The notes under the pieces were generated by a model. The model saw only the letters and a program-made list of their open reading frames with translations, was not told where the DNA came from and made no database searches. Of a stretch of 64,000 nt of DNA, positions 63,428 through 64,000 are shown piece by piece. Source of the DNA: Pararhizobium capsulatum DSM 1112 (GTDB lineage Bacteria; Pseudomonadota; Alphaproteobacteria; Rhizobiales; Rhizobiaceae); assembly GCF_030814475.1 (NCBI RefSeq), contig NZ_JAUSVF010000002.1, forward strand, positions 806,001 through 870,000. Direction: 5' to 3'. The position numbers and the translations under genes were made by a program. Every line of letters begins with the position of its first letter. Position 1 is the first letter of the stretch.

Positions 63428-63737
63428 GTCTTCCTCCTCAACCGTCGACGCCCGCCACTCCCGGCAACAACGCGACCAAATCCTTCCCAACCACCGAGCG
63501 CAAACACGCCATACTGGTTTCGCAATACGGCGGTACGCAAGCGCGTCCTTGGCTTCCGATGCAGTGATAACAAGTGATATAAACGTTTTCAAGACAAAAT
63601 ATAAACGTTTTTATTTCTATTTTCCCCGCAAGGGCAAATGCAGCAACGGGCGCTTGGACGTCGCCATCTAGCGCTCGCTGATGACCGCCCAAAACCTCAT
63701 GAGATACGGGCACCGCCAATAAACGGCGGCCGGAAAA
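63428..63737. promoter_or_regulatory. Promoter region between the LacI gene and the amino-acid importer operon, with tandem AAACGTTT sites
   Basis: A 310-bp gap without a gene. AAACGTTT occurs at 63579-63586 and 63601-63608, each within ATATAAACGTTTT, 22 bp apart and so on the same face of the helix. A LacI-family gene ends at 63738 on the same strand, upstream of the operon, and is the obvious candidate to bind them. The surrounding sequence is AT-rich, as a promoter would be. Confidence 0.6.
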
Positions 63738-64000
63738 TCAGCCATTCGGCATCACACGATCATCCGAACGCTCAATCAGTTCGGGCATAATCAACGCCTG
63801 CAGCGCTTCCGGCGGCTCGCCTTCCATGCGACGCAGGATGTAACTCCCCAACAGCTCGCTCGGCTGGTGGATCGGCAGGAAATAGGTGGTTATCGGCGGG
63901 GCGAAATACTGGCTGACATTGAGGTCATCCGTCGCGTTGATCACCGCATCGCGCCCATGCACCAGTCCGCGTTCGTGGAAGCCGGAGAAGGCACCGAGCG
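63738..64000 (-). CDS. LacI-family transcriptional regulator, C-terminal part (partial)
   Basis: The frame is open to the end of the window and stops at 63738, giving the last 87 residues of the protein. The visible part, with LGAFSGFHERGLVHGRDA, NATDDLNVSQYFAPPITTYFLP and ELLGSYILRRMEG, matches the end of the sugar-binding core of LacI-type regulators (the segment after the second hinge, with the usual PPLTT-like loop). The DNA-binding domain lies beyond 64000. It precedes the importer/fusion/GH42 operon in the same direction and likely regulates it through the AAACGTTT sites. Confidence 0.82.
   Translation of the reverse strand, partial: LGAFSGFHERGLVHGRDAVINATDDLNVSQYFAPPITTYFLPIHQPSELLGSYILRRMEGEPPEALQALIMPELIERSDDRVMPNG

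Noticed and set aside
1..64000. tRNA, rRNA, CRISPR arrays, transposases, integrases or attachment sites
   Set aside because: No cloverleaf, repeat-spacer pattern, rRNA-like block or mobile-element protein was recognised on reading; a dedicated tRNA scan was not possible here.

Overview
The window is GC-rich and densely coded with short intergenic gaps, and it is dominated by catabolic operons that pair an ABC importer with degradative enzymes. Gene content fits an alphaproteobacterium of the Rhizobiaceae (Rhizobium / Agrobacterium / Sinorhizobium type): ABC-type ribitol and alpha-galactoside uptake, a hutC-hutF / hutIHGU histidine locus, HutC-type GntR regulators, a FixK/FNR box in front of cytochrome bd genes, and a kinase-M23-aminotransferase fusion gene that I recall from this group. 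No rRNA, tRNA, CRISPR array, insertion sequence or phage gene was seen.

Layout. 1-321: end of an LtrA-like membrane protein. 328-5932 (minus): ribitol operon (binding protein, ATPase, permease, ribitol dehydrogenase, pentulokinase), with a divergent LacI regulator at 6211-7230 and a long perfect palindrome between them. 7333-13631 (minus): cydD-cydC-cydA-cydB-cydX, with an FNR/FixK box upstream. 14015-17808 (minus): a TTQ amine dehydrogenase operon in the order B-E-D-A plus two monoheme cytochromes c, divergent from an AraC regulator. 19248-27269 (plus): a PAS protein, a TyrR-like AAA+ regulator, a polyamine-type ABC importer and an aldehyde dehydrogenase; probably linked to amine oxidation next door.

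27337-36347 (minus): alpha-galactoside uptake and hydrolysis (two GH4 enzymes and a peptide-type ABC importer), divergent from an AraC regulator. 37493-45860: histidine utilisation, with hutC and hutF on minus and hutI-hutH-hutG-hutU-hutD on plus. 45867-52749 (minus): an amino-acid ABC importer, a HAL-family protein that lacks the MIO-forming triad, an N-methyl amino acid oxidase-like flavoprotein and an unusual ureohydrolase, divergent from a second HutC-like GntR regulator. This looks like a catabolic pathway of unknown substrate and is the best candidate for something undescribed.

53949-54947: an HD-GYP protein. 55106-63427 (minus): a polar amino-acid binding protein, a long permease, an SDR, the 1010-residue fusion protein and a GH42 beta-galactosidase. 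AAACGTTT operators lie before the binding protein and before the galactosidase, and a truncated LacI regulator closes the window.

Across the window, all five ABC binding-protein genes are followed within 7-14 nt of their stop codon by a stem-loop before the next gene. This suggests differential expression of binding protein over membrane components.
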